64,000 nucleotides of DNA from Kiritimatiellia bacterium. Its GTDB lineage: Bacteria; Verrucomicrobiota; Kiritimatiellia; UBA8416; JADHWI01. The stretch is taken from positions 55,749-119,748 of the forward strand of contig JASLPY010000006.1 in assembly GCA_030744755.1 (NCBI GenBank). Direction: 5' to 3'. Of this stretch, positions 18,901 through 25,517 are shown piece after piece. The translations under genes and the position numbers were made by a program. Numbering within the stretch: position 1 is the first letter of the stretch; every line of letters begins with the position of its first letter. The notes under the pieces are model-generated. The model was not told where the DNA came from and did not search any database. It saw only the letters and a list, made by a program, of their open reading frames with translations.

Positions 18901-18989
18901 TCCAACATCTTGCAGTAGTCGGTGTGCGGAGGTTTGATGTCCGCGGCGGAACATGCCACTGCACTGATAAGGCACAGGACCGTCACCAC
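15987..18989 (-). CDS. Secreted six-hairpin glycosidase-like protein with CHB_HEX_C and PA14 domains
   Basis: The mature protein (~1000 residues) follows a signal peptide (VVTVLCLISAVACSAAD). An N-terminal beta region precedes an alpha/alpha-barrel-like part (LHLWDSWAYTQAGSW, WKDIWALVALQSDLMRRDW, EWGYPVAPEAWEENHKAWG) that recalls six-hairpin glycosidases. Next comes a chitobiase/hexosaminidase C-terminal-like module (TPGTVLRYTVNGKEPTKSSP). A C-terminal PA14 domain follows (YNIHVTSDDGSRLFIDG, GLHKVDIYYYQAHYRAM). It probably acts on a polysaccharide; the family and substrate are not identified. The frame stays open to 19196, but 18991-19165 is REP repeat, so I start at GTG 18989 (GTG 18986 is equivalent). 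No good ribosome site is seen, suggesting the repeat displaced the original 5' region. Confidence 0.78.
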   Translation of the reverse strand: MVTVLCLISAVACSAADIKPPHTDYCKMLERDIEGAHHGFLAGNKLYYVSGQSGAKWDRITETETLGFTHPIFRDGRARGFGIVQDADTGSGHDMWGWSFYRHNKGAYGTLIVDGKEYKHPKADETLWRPDRQVSRYSIGGVKITEEKFISENDVLTDIITADNDVEILFEGESFSCRWNVPGHDGDDSTRSMNQGNSSTVTFKRSDNAIHLVEDGRIYAKPRWKHPAVIGKTMYTGLRFVISADTELLDPRMEKDKKRGNMLFSFKLRLPAGKPVTLTYSVAEEYKDALSRAKKVLKSPERKMADKTAHMNGLLNGQIPYFRCSDEMAVKTYYYLWSLYFMYTRDIGEGYLQYPHTQTAINNFMGLHLWDSWAYTQAGSWVADKWTYGHGNILSWQFMVPFKNKANQMPDNFGKTWRCVDAYMGFVGTVEPAWQQYRRSGDKAYLKEVYTKLFKPLYRDNNGPTRTFGIEVNAINTLQKMARVLDLDKDIAHWEGFREQKEKMFKREWSGEWPGFYGHKNTPWKDIWALVALQSDLMRRDWASEMIDKYIMDTEIGFMSPVGINTRAADSPPNGIFRCSTISLWLGVDGMFRQERPYPAMLTTLNHIKAMTREWGYPVAPEAWEENHKAWGSRYYNWDIAIVCPILEWLAGIDYSIPDSTFKVAPHLPPSWEYIETYTPVVLKGKTHWVKVRVERKEHRGDYKVAVNVEGSPFENNIVQIHEENRRVIKKSGGKGSSSAVLSGKKLRPYKTLAWVTPRTRIFHNKALVNAENLTPGTVLRYTVNGKEPTKSSPVYPEEGVEIEKATDFTFRSFGTDGATYLPFNLKFEDTELQPAARITAIDLEAGLNFTAYEIPKGTTSIPDFRDLKEIAKGTVGKDGLTGGIELAQIQKKIGRKEEFALHITGYLSIPEDQVYNIHVTSDDGSRLFIDGNRVIDLNSFSDKDPWFRDGYVGLKNGLHKVDIYYYQAHYRAMLRYEMRTGAETIRKKIPADAWKRRIR

Positions 18990-18990
18990 A

Positions 18991-19164
18991 CGACAAGCCG
19001 GAGGCTTGCCAGCCATTAGCCGGTGGTTGAGCGAAGCAATACCACCGGACTCCACACGACAAGCCGGAGGCTTGACAGCCATTAGCCGGTGGTTGATCCC
19101 GCGAAGCGGGAGATACCACCGGAATCCCGGCCCCACACAAACACCATCCCGGAGGGATGGCAGC
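18991..19164 (+). repeat. REP-type modules, left arm of the RAYT element
   Basis: The arm holds two head-to-tail units of three palindromes. The order is ACAAGCCGGAGGCTTG, then a CCGGTGG...CCACCGG hairpin with a CCCGCGAAGCGGG tip, then CATCCCGGAGGGATG (second unit only). The right arm at 19668-19770 has the same palindromes in reverse order and orientation, with the transposase gene between them. Confidence 0.88.
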
Positions 19165-19192
19165 CATCTCGCTGCATTAGCCATCATCTTCG

Positions 19193-19639
19193 TCAATCCA
19201 AATACTTGGCATCGTAGTCGACTCCAGCACGTTCAAGGAGCTCGACCAATTCCTCACGGAACGTTCGCGTTCGGTGATGCTCCTCCTGGTTGGCAATATA
19301 GCTGAGCGCAGCGGGTCTTGCACTAAGACTCACCGTGAAAGCCCCGTATCCCTCCTGCCACCCGAACTCCAAAAGCCCAATCTCCTCATGTGCCCACACG
19401 GATGAGGCCTTCTTCAGTTCACGCATGAAGTCGGACAGGCGATGTGTTGATTTGAGCCCTACCAGCAAGTGTACGTGATCTGCGGTACCTCCAACGCCTT
19501 GCGGATGACCATCCAAGCCTTTCGCAGATCCTCCGAGATATTCGTGAAGCCGAGGGCGCCACGACAAGTCGATTATGGGGTCCCGGCGTTTGGTCGAAAA
19601 CACAATGTGGTAGTGCAGACTAAGATATGTTGATGGCAT
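19193..19639 (-). CDS. REP-associated tyrosine transposase (RAYT, IS200/IS605-like Y1)
   Basis: The 148-residue protein starts PSTYLSLHYHIVFSTKRRDP. It shows the HUH motif in TADHVHLLVGLKSTH and a Y1 tyrosine candidate in SYIANQEEHH. This is the compact TnpA-REP architecture that nicks and rejoins single-stranded DNA at palindromic REP sequences. ATG 19639 gives the family's usual N-terminus; a longer frame to 19738 runs into the repeat. The gene is enclosed by inverted arms of REP modules (18991-19164 and 19668-19770), which are presumably its substrates. All catalytic motifs look intact, so it may be active. Confidence 0.9.
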   Translation of the reverse strand: MPSTYLSLHYHIVFSTKRRDPIIDLSWRPRLHEYLGGSAKGLDGHPQGVGGTADHVHLLVGLKSTHRLSDFMRELKKASSVWAHEEIGLLEFGWQEGYGAFTVSLSARPAALSYIANQEEHHRTRTFREELVELLERAGVDYDAKYLD

Positions 19640-19667
19640 GCAAAGAAGTCTCCCGGTTCTATGCTGG

Positions 19668-19770
19668 CATCCCTTCGGGATGCAATTCATATATCTGATT
19701 ATACCCGGTGGTATCTCCCGCTTCGCGGGTTCAACCACCGGCTACCAGCTCCCAAGCCTCCGGCTTGGCA
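19668..19770 (-). repeat. REP-type modules, right arm of the RAYT element
   Basis: In order it contains CATCCCTTCGGGATG, the CCGGTGG...CCACCGG hairpin with tip CCCGCTTCGCGGG, and CAAGCCTCCGGCTTG. This is the mirror image of the left arm on the other side of the transposase gene. Confidence 0.88.
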
Positions 19771-19877
19771 TTCCGATGATGGCCCGTCTTCTCTTCTTTC
19801 AATCCCTCAGATCTACCCTTTCCAGTCCTCGGCCTGGCATGTGGTTAACGCCACATTCATGTGCCAGATGATATTCA

Positions 19878-20042
19878 GTGGTATCTCCCGCTTCATGGGA
19901 TCAACCGCCGGATCCAGCCCGAACAACATGCCAAAACAAGCCGGAGGCCTGTCAGTCATTAGCCGGTGGTTGATCCCGCCTCAGGCGGGAGATACCACCG
20001 GAATCCGACCCCGAACAACCACCATCCCGGAGGGATGGCAGC
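19878..20042. repeat. REP modules: one degenerate inverted unit plus one complete unit
   Basis: A degraded hairpin copy (19878-19912) is followed by a complete unit at 19936-20037, ending with CATCCCGGAGGGATG next to the sulfatase stop. With the arm at 19668-19770 it fills most of the 406 bases between the RAYT gene and the sulfatase. The remaining 19771-19877 shows only a possible CATGTGG...CCACATT inverted pair. Confidence 0.82.
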
Positions 20043-20045
20043 CAC

Positions 20046-21386
20046 TCACCTCACCGTCTGCAGGACCTTCACCACCCCCGGATCTGTACCCTTCTTTACC
20101 GCTTCCAGCAGCGCTTTCAGTTCCGCCAACTTCTCGGGGTGTTTCTCTGCCATGTTCGTGGTTTCTCCGAGGTCGGCTTCCAGGTCATAGAGTTCTTCCA
20201 CCTCCGCACGCTTCCTGTCCCTCGAATAGCCGTACATGCAGTGTTTTGCCTTGAGATACTTCCAGTTACCTTTTCGCATGGCGTTTACGTAGAAGAAACT
20301 GTCACGGGCGCCTTTCTCGCTCTTACCGAGAATCAGATCGGTCTGGTCAACGCCGTCGATCCTTCGATCTTCCGGCACCTTGTAGCCGGCGAGATTGGCA
20401 AAGGTCGGCATGAAATCAATCGTGGCAAATATGGCGTCCGAAACTTTGCCCGCAGGGACCTTCCCCGGCCATCGTACGATGCAGGGAACGCGGCATCCGC
20501 CCTCGTAGCATGACCCTTTGCCGTTGCGCAGGGGGCCGGACTGACCCCAGAAGATGGAGTCCTTAGGGTGCCCCTTCTTGTTGTTAGTATATGCAGGCTG
20601 GTTCCACGGACCATTGTCGGTTGTGTAAATGACAAGGGTGTCCTTTGCCAGGCCCAGCTCATCGAGAGTGTCGAGAAGACGACCCGTTTCGTAATCAAAT
20701 TCCTCGACCACATCGCCGTACAGATCGCCCTTTGATTTACCGCGGAAGCGCTCGGAAGCTCCGATGATGGTGTGCATCATCGTGTGTGCCACGTACAGGA
20801 CAAAGGGCTTCTTTGGGTCGCGCTTGTTCTTCAGGTAGTCAATGGCCTTGTCCGTGTACAAAGTGGTCAGACTGCCCATGTCGCGGGTGTTGCCGGCCGG
20901 CTCATTGTTCTCATGAAAGCTCACCCCGCCTCCGTCATTGGCTCCCAGGGTCCCGAAGTAGTAATCAAAACCCTGGGCATTCGGCATACGGGGGATGATG
21001 GCCTTGCGGTTGGAGACATCCCACTTACCGATGCAGGCGGTCTGGTAGCCGGTTTCCTTTATGAGTTCCGCGAACGTAATCTCCGTGGCGGGCATCCCCC
21101 ACCCCTTGCTCCGGATCGGGTAGCGTCCCGTCAACAGAGCCGAGCGCGATGGGCCGCATACATGCTGGGCGTAGAAACTGGTAAACCGGATCCCCTCCTT
21201 TGCGAGCTGATCCATGCGCGGGGTCTTGTTCTTCTCATTGCCGTAACAACCCAGGTCCGCATACCCCTGGTCATCGGTAAAAACGATCAGGATGTTTGGT
21301 TTGGAAGGAGCGGCCACAGACGTGAGACAGATACAAGCAAGCAGGATGACCAGACTGCAGGTGAGAGTTCGTGATGTTACGTTCAT
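20046..21386 (-). CDS. Secreted sulfatase (formylglycine type)
   Basis: The 446-residue protein has a signal peptide (LTCSLVILLACICLTSVAA), the metal-binding segment NILIVFTDDQGYADLGCYG, and the activation motif CGPSRSALLTGRYP (Cys77). Later blocks YTTDNGPWNQ and GKGSCYEGGCRVPCIVRWPG are normal for S1 sulfatases. ATG 21386 has AAAGGA upstream at suitable distance. REP modules lie on both sides (to 20042 and from 21511). Polysaccharide desulfation in the periplasm is likely. Confidence 0.9.
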   Translation of the reverse strand: MNVTSRTLTCSLVILLACICLTSVAAPSKPNILIVFTDDQGYADLGCYGNEKNKTPRMDQLAKEGIRFTSFYAQHVCGPSRSALLTGRYPIRSKGWGMPATEITFAELIKETGYQTACIGKWDVSNRKAIIPRMPNAQGFDYYFGTLGANDGGGVSFHENNEPAGNTRDMGSLTTLYTDKAIDYLKNKRDPKKPFVLYVAHTMMHTIIGASERFRGKSKGDLYGDVVEEFDYETGRLLDTLDELGLAKDTLVIYTTDNGPWNQPAYTNNKKGHPKDSIFWGQSGPLRNGKGSCYEGGCRVPCIVRWPGKVPAGKVSDAIFATIDFMPTFANLAGYKVPEDRRIDGVDQTDLILGKSEKGARDSFFYVNAMRKGNWKYLKAKHCMYGYSRDRKRAEVEELYDLEADLGETTNMAEKHPEKLAELKALLEAVKKGTDPGVVKVLQTVR

Positions 21387-21510
21387 TGCATGTCCTTTCA
21401 TTCTGAACGGTTTCAAAGAGTGAAGAATCTAGCAGACGTACGCGGTTTTGTAACAGTGTTTTGTGGAGGCGATCTGTCTTAAACATCTTAGCTCAATCCT
21501 ATGTCGTCCT

Positions 21511-21603
21511 GACAAGCCGGAGGCTTGCCAGCTATTAGCCGGTGGTTGATCCGCCTGAGGCGGAGATACCACCGGCTACCGGCTTACAAACCTCCGGTTT
21601 GTC
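21511..21603. repeat. REP module, single unit with symmetrical ends
   Basis: Order: GACAAGCCGGAGGCTTGCC, the CCGGTGG...CCACCGG hairpin with tip CCGCCTGAGGCGG, and ACAAACCTCCGGTTTGT. It lies in the ~300-base gap between divergent-side neighbours, downstream of the FAD oxidoreductase and upstream of the sulfatase. No CATCCC module is present here. Confidence 0.85.
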
Positions 21604-21685
21604 TCGACAGCACCGGATTCTGAAAAGACGTGAGTACATCAAGGGCGTTGCCCTGGACTGGTATGTGTTGCCCTTTCAGGGCTAC

Positions 21686-24028
21686 TCAATCCCCGGGAAC
21701 CGCGATAAGCTGGACCCCATCTACGATTACGTGGCCATCGGTACCTTTGTTCGAGATCGTCAAAATCGCGGCCTTATCCATCTGGAACGTGCCGAGTGCT
21801 TTTCCCCCGGCGTCTGCGACCTTCTGGTTAACGATGAAGGATTCCTGCCGGCCGCTGATGGTCAGTTTTACCGGGGTATTGCTAGACCGATTATCACCCG
21901 GAACGTAAAGCAAAAGCACCTTGTACTTCCCGGGCTTAGCCACGTTCAACGTGAAGCTGGCGATCTTCTCTCCCTTGCTGGAGTCACCGTCGTGACGGTA
22001 GCCGGAACCCACGACCGGCTTCCATGCACCGTTCGCCCAGTCGCCGGTGAACCGGGCTTCTGCATCATCAATCACGACCCCCTTCAGGTTTTCCCTCTTC
22101 GACTCGCCGTGGGGCTCCAGCATACCACCGCCCTTTCGCATCAAGCGGCACCCGTCTTTCACCAGCGTATCCTGCAGTTCCTTGACGTGCTTCTCGTAGA
22201 CCCCGCGCGGGGTAGTCTGATACTTTGTTGCAATCGCGGCAGCGGTTCCGGCCGCCTGGCCGGTCGCGCACATCGGACGCATGACACGTGTACCGCCCAT
22301 TGCTACCTGGGTCGCGGAATGGCATCGTCCAGCCATGAAGAGGTTCTCTATGTTTTTCGAATAGAGCGTCCTGTAAGGAATGCTCGTCCGTCGCCCCTTG
22401 TAGACATGGATAGCATCGTTGCCCTTAACCCAGAAGCCCTCTGGGTGATGAATGTCGGGGCCCCAATCAGTAAAAGCAACCGTGTCATCATGGACTTCCT
22501 GCGTGTCGTAGTCCTTCTGCGACATGATGTAATCGCCCATAAGACGACGGCTTTCACGTGAACCGGGCACATAATTCAGCCAGACCAGTTCCCGCTTCGC
22601 ATTCCTTTCCTTCGTCTTGGGATTGTGGTTTTTCGCATAATTCCAGAGACCTATCGATATGCGGAAGAGCTCGTCGCGAATGTGTTCGGCATCCTGGATG
22701 GTGTCCTTGACGCCGCCATACTCGATCCACCAGGCCCGTGAGATGTGACCATCCGGATTGTCTCCCGGGTTGCGGCCTTTGCCGTGCGTGGGCGGCGTGA
22801 AATTGCCGGGACGAAGAAGCGACCCTATGCGGCGGTGCGAACCGCGTGGCTCAAAGTCGGAATCCTTTTCCCACTGGTGCACCCAGTACGGACAGTCAAA
22901 CGGCACGGCTTCTTCGCGGACTGCGAAGACGGCCTTATAGAGACTGTTGCCCATAGTAAGTTTCGTGGCCTTGACGGGAGCAAGGGACTCATTGAACTCG
23001 TCGCGCCCTTCCGCGCCCATTCGATATTCGGCGCCGGCATAGAAGCCTATCCAGCCATGGCCGGTGGTATCGGCGAAGAGCGGCGCTGAGAAGCGCATGC
23101 GTTGACCCGAGCGCACGTCCTGGCCGATGACCGTCCTGATTCGGGAATCTCCGTCCATTTCGACCCCGACTCCACGAGTGTTCAGGAATAATGCGATGCT
23201 TGTCTCTGCGTCAAAGCGCGCCTTGAAGTGCTCGGATTGCCCCCTGGCTCCCCAGCTCTGCCGCTTGCCGAACAGCTCCTCGGGGAGACCCGTTATGCTG
23301 CGCCTGTCCGGCGGGGAACCGATGTAGCCCATGGGCGGGACTTCGATTTCGGATGATGCGTTGCCTCCCAGCGCGGGCCTGTCCTGAATAAGGGCAACCC
23401 TGAGTCCGTTGCGGGCGGCAGCAAGGGAAGCGCCCATGCCTGCCGGACCGCCGCCCACCACGACCAGGTCGTACTTGCCCATGTTCTTTATCTCGGGACT
23501 GACACCCGCGTGCTTCAGCCTTTGAGCGGCAAGCGCATCCCCGCCGTCCGCCGGCTGGAAGTCACCGTTTGCCAGGACAATAACATCGCAGCGCCCCCAC
23601 CAGCCGGTGATGTCATGTAGCCGAAGTTCGGCATCGCCTGCTGTCAGCTTGAATTCACCACCGCTCATCCATTGCCAGGCATCGGTTTTCGCCTTGCCGA
23701 ACGTAACGCCGGAAGCTTTGCCATTCACGAACACCTGAAATTGGCCTGGCGAATGCGATGGTAACCAGTCACGGCAGCGCACCCAGAGGGTGTAGGTTCC
23801 CGCTTTCTTCACAGTCACAGCACTAACTGCGTCATTCACCGGCTTGCCCAGACCAGTGGCCAGCAGGTACGGCGATCCCATGATGTCGATGTGCTGCGGG
23901 TCGTTGGACCATTTGCCCGTCTCGCCCATCGATTCGGCTTCCTGCCAGATGATATCCGCCGTGGCCACTGATGTAGCCAGGAAGAATGGCATAAAGGCGA
24001 CAGTTACGGCGTGTATAGACTCTCTCAT
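21686..24028 (-). CDS. Secreted FAD-dependent oxidoreductase with flanking beta-sandwich domains
   Basis: The 780-residue product has a signal peptide (HAVTVAFMPFFLATSVATA). An N-terminal carbohydrate-binding-like beta domain (EAESMGETGKW, AGTYTLWVRCRDW) covers roughly residues 25-165. A Rossmann FAD site follows in YDLVVVGGGPAGMGASLAAARNG around 190, with family blocks GRCHSATQVAMGGTRVMRPM and CATGQAAGTAAAIA further on. The C-terminal ~110 residues (ISGRQESFIVNQK, GHVIVDGVQLI) resemble the golvesin-type sandwich. Such proteins are common in PVC polysaccharide islands; the reaction is unknown. ATG 24028 has GGGAG upstream. Confidence 0.85.
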   Translation of the reverse strand: MRESIHAVTVAFMPFFLATSVATADIIWQEAESMGETGKWSNDPQHIDIMGSPYLLATGLGKPVNDAVSAVTVKKAGTYTLWVRCRDWLPSHSPGQFQVFVNGKASGVTFGKAKTDAWQWMSGGEFKLTAGDAELRLHDITGWWGRCDVIVLANGDFQPADGGDALAAQRLKHAGVSPEIKNMGKYDLVVVGGGPAGMGASLAAARNGLRVALIQDRPALGGNASSEIEVPPMGYIGSPPDRRSITGLPEELFGKRQSWGARGQSEHFKARFDAETSIALFLNTRGVGVEMDGDSRIRTVIGQDVRSGQRMRFSAPLFADTTGHGWIGFYAGAEYRMGAEGRDEFNESLAPVKATKLTMGNSLYKAVFAVREEAVPFDCPYWVHQWEKDSDFEPRGSHRRIGSLLRPGNFTPPTHGKGRNPGDNPDGHISRAWWIEYGGVKDTIQDAEHIRDELFRISIGLWNYAKNHNPKTKERNAKRELVWLNYVPGSRESRRLMGDYIMSQKDYDTQEVHDDTVAFTDWGPDIHHPEGFWVKGNDAIHVYKGRRTSIPYRTLYSKNIENLFMAGRCHSATQVAMGGTRVMRPMCATGQAAGTAAAIATKYQTTPRGVYEKHVKELQDTLVKDGCRLMRKGGGMLEPHGESKRENLKGVVIDDAEARFTGDWANGAWKPVVGSGYRHDGDSSKGEKIASFTLNVAKPGKYKVLLLYVPGDNRSSNTPVKLTISGRQESFIVNQKVADAGGKALGTFQMDKAAILTISNKGTDGHVIVDGVQLIAVPGD

Positions 24029-24178
24029 TCCAAAGGGCTCCCGTTGTTGCACAGCACTGATAACTCAGCAAGAATAGGATACATGCAGCTTGCCAGCAAT
24101 GGAGAAGTAGGGGGATGCCAGAGCAGGGATGCTCCGGCCACGTTGGGGTTTGACCGGGTGGGCACTTTGATTGGACTT

Positions 24179-24264
24179 CGGTCGGCGAGGCCGCCGACCC
24201 TCCCGGTGCAAGGCACGTCCAGCGGCGGGAGGGGCAGCGGCCTCGCTGCCCGAAGTAGATCGGC
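24179..24264 (+). repeat. Family A-related repeat, direct copy 1 flanking the 24.5 kb gene
   Basis: About 85 bp begin CGGTCGGCGAGGCCGCCGACC-like and end GCTGCCCGAAGTAGATCGG; the half-unit GGGAGGGGCAGCGGCCTCGC is shared with family A. Copy 2, in the same orientation with only a few differences, is at 25247-25331. The rest of the 436-base gap (24029-24464) shows nothing clear. Confidence 0.85.
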
Positions 24265-24464
24265 CCCTTGTCCCCCGGGATCTATATTCTCAATAGACAG
24301 TTTGATGGAAGTGCTGTATTATGAAGTTGGTAATGGAAGGGTACAGATTGCGGCGCATATTGAATCCCGCCCCGGTGCACCTACTCGACACGCGCTACGG
24401 GAATGCGTAGCAGAACGAGATCCGGTAGGACAGAACGTATATACGGATTAGGAACGAATCAATT

Positions 24465-25190
24465 ATGAAAACGCACGATGACAGCACCACCAAGCATCTT
24501 TCATTCATCGTGATCTTCAGCCTTGTCATGGGACTGGTTCTGGTCGGTTCGTTGCCGGCGGATGCCGCAACGGTGGCGGCATCTGCAACACCTCCAACTG
24601 TTGATGGTGAAGATATTGCACAACTGGTGCGCGATTACGAACCCGACGGAAACCGTGGGCATGTATGGGCGAACCGTCCTATCCATGGACAGTCGTTTAC
24701 CACCGGAAGCAGCGGGTCTTACCTCCTTAACGCCGTAACCCTGAAGAATACGAGCACGGTTGGAAACCCTGGCGGTTGGACCATTTACGTCGGCACGATC
24801 AGCGGGTCTGTGCTTACGCCGATCCGCCAGGAGTCGTCGGGGAACGTGAATATCGTTGGCAATGACTACATAACATGGACCTTTGACACGCCGATTGAGT
24901 TGAACCCCAACACGTTGTACGGTTTCGATGTGGACGTTGCCAATGGCGGTTTCATAAGTGACGGCAACGGTGACCCGAATTCGTACACAGGCGGCCATCC
25001 ATTCAGCAACGGCGGAGGCGGCACCCCTAACCATAACAGCCTCTCTTTCCATACCGGTTTCGAACGTGTGTTCCACTTGGACATGGCGGCATCCGGCGAA
25101 CCTGCGACGCTGTTTTACGTCGAGGGCGGTTTGATGATGCTGGGCATGGCTCTCCTGGGTTACCACCTGGCGCGCCGCTTGCGGGGGTAG
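24465..25190 (+). CDS. Secreted protein with C-terminal membrane-anchor/sorting-like tail
   Basis: I do not recognise a family. The 241-residue product has a signal peptide (SFIVIFSLVMGLVLVGSLPADA). Its beta-rich body is low in charge and rich in Gly, Ser, Thr and Asn (GQSFTTGSSGSYLLNAVTLK, LNPNTLYGFDVDVANGGF). A C-terminal hydrophobic helix (EGGLMMLGMALLGYHLA) is followed by RRLRG. That tail looks like the helix-plus-basic end of PEP-CTERM-style sorting signals, but the preceding PEP motif is not present. Direct repeats flank the gene at 24179-24264 and 25247-25331. It could be an exported surface protein carried as a cassette. Confidence 0.75.
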   Translation: MKTHDDSTTKHLSFIVIFSLVMGLVLVGSLPADAATVAASATPPTVDGEDIAQLVRDYEPDGNRGHVWANRPIHGQSFTTGSSGSYLLNAVTLKNTSTVGNPGGWTIYVGTISGSVLTPIRQESSGNVNIVGNDYITWTFDTPIELNPNTLYGFDVDVANGGFISDGNGDPNSYTGGHPFSNGGGGTPNHNSLSFHTGFERVFHLDMAASGEPATLFYVEGGLMMLGMALLGYHLARRLRG

Positions 25191-25246
25191 ACGGGGAGAG
25201 GGGAGGTACTTTGGGATTGCGTGATACAGGCACGATCCCTTTGGCG

Positions 25247-25397
25247 CGGTCGGCGAGGCCGCCGACCCTCCCGGTGCAAGGCACATCCACCGGCGGGAGG
25301 GGCAGCGGCCTCGCTGCCCGAAGTAGATCGCCTCTCCAGAGGTGATCAAAGCCTGCCCCGGCACTGAGACACGCAGCTCTGGAGAGCCGCGCTACTT
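25247..25397 (+). repeat. Family A-related direct copy 2 joined to an AAGTAG...CTACTT inverted repeat
   Basis: Bases 25247-25331 repeat 24179-24264. Overlapping its end, AAGTAGATCGCCTCTCCAGAG (25321) and the inverted CTCTGGAGAGCCGCGCTACTT (ending 25397) form a second element with ~20-bp arms. Together they fill much of the 327-base gap before the HzsA-related gene. Confidence 0.8.
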
Positions 25398-25492
25398 CTT
25401 TCCCTTTCCCTACGGATCACGATAGAAATGATTCTGTCGAAAGCCCCAGCATTTTGGAGCATTTCGTAGTTCCCAAAACTCCCAACTTGGTT

Positions 25493-25513
25493 GTTGGGCG
25501 TTGGGCGTTGATT
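25493..25513. repeat. Heptamer microrepeat (GTTGGGC units)
   Basis: Three 7-bp units, GTTGGGC GTTGGGC GTTGATT, end immediately before the HzsA-related stop codon. Related 7-bp-period repeats with different sequences occur at seven other places in the window. Confidence 0.7.
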
Positions 25514-25517
25514 CTCC

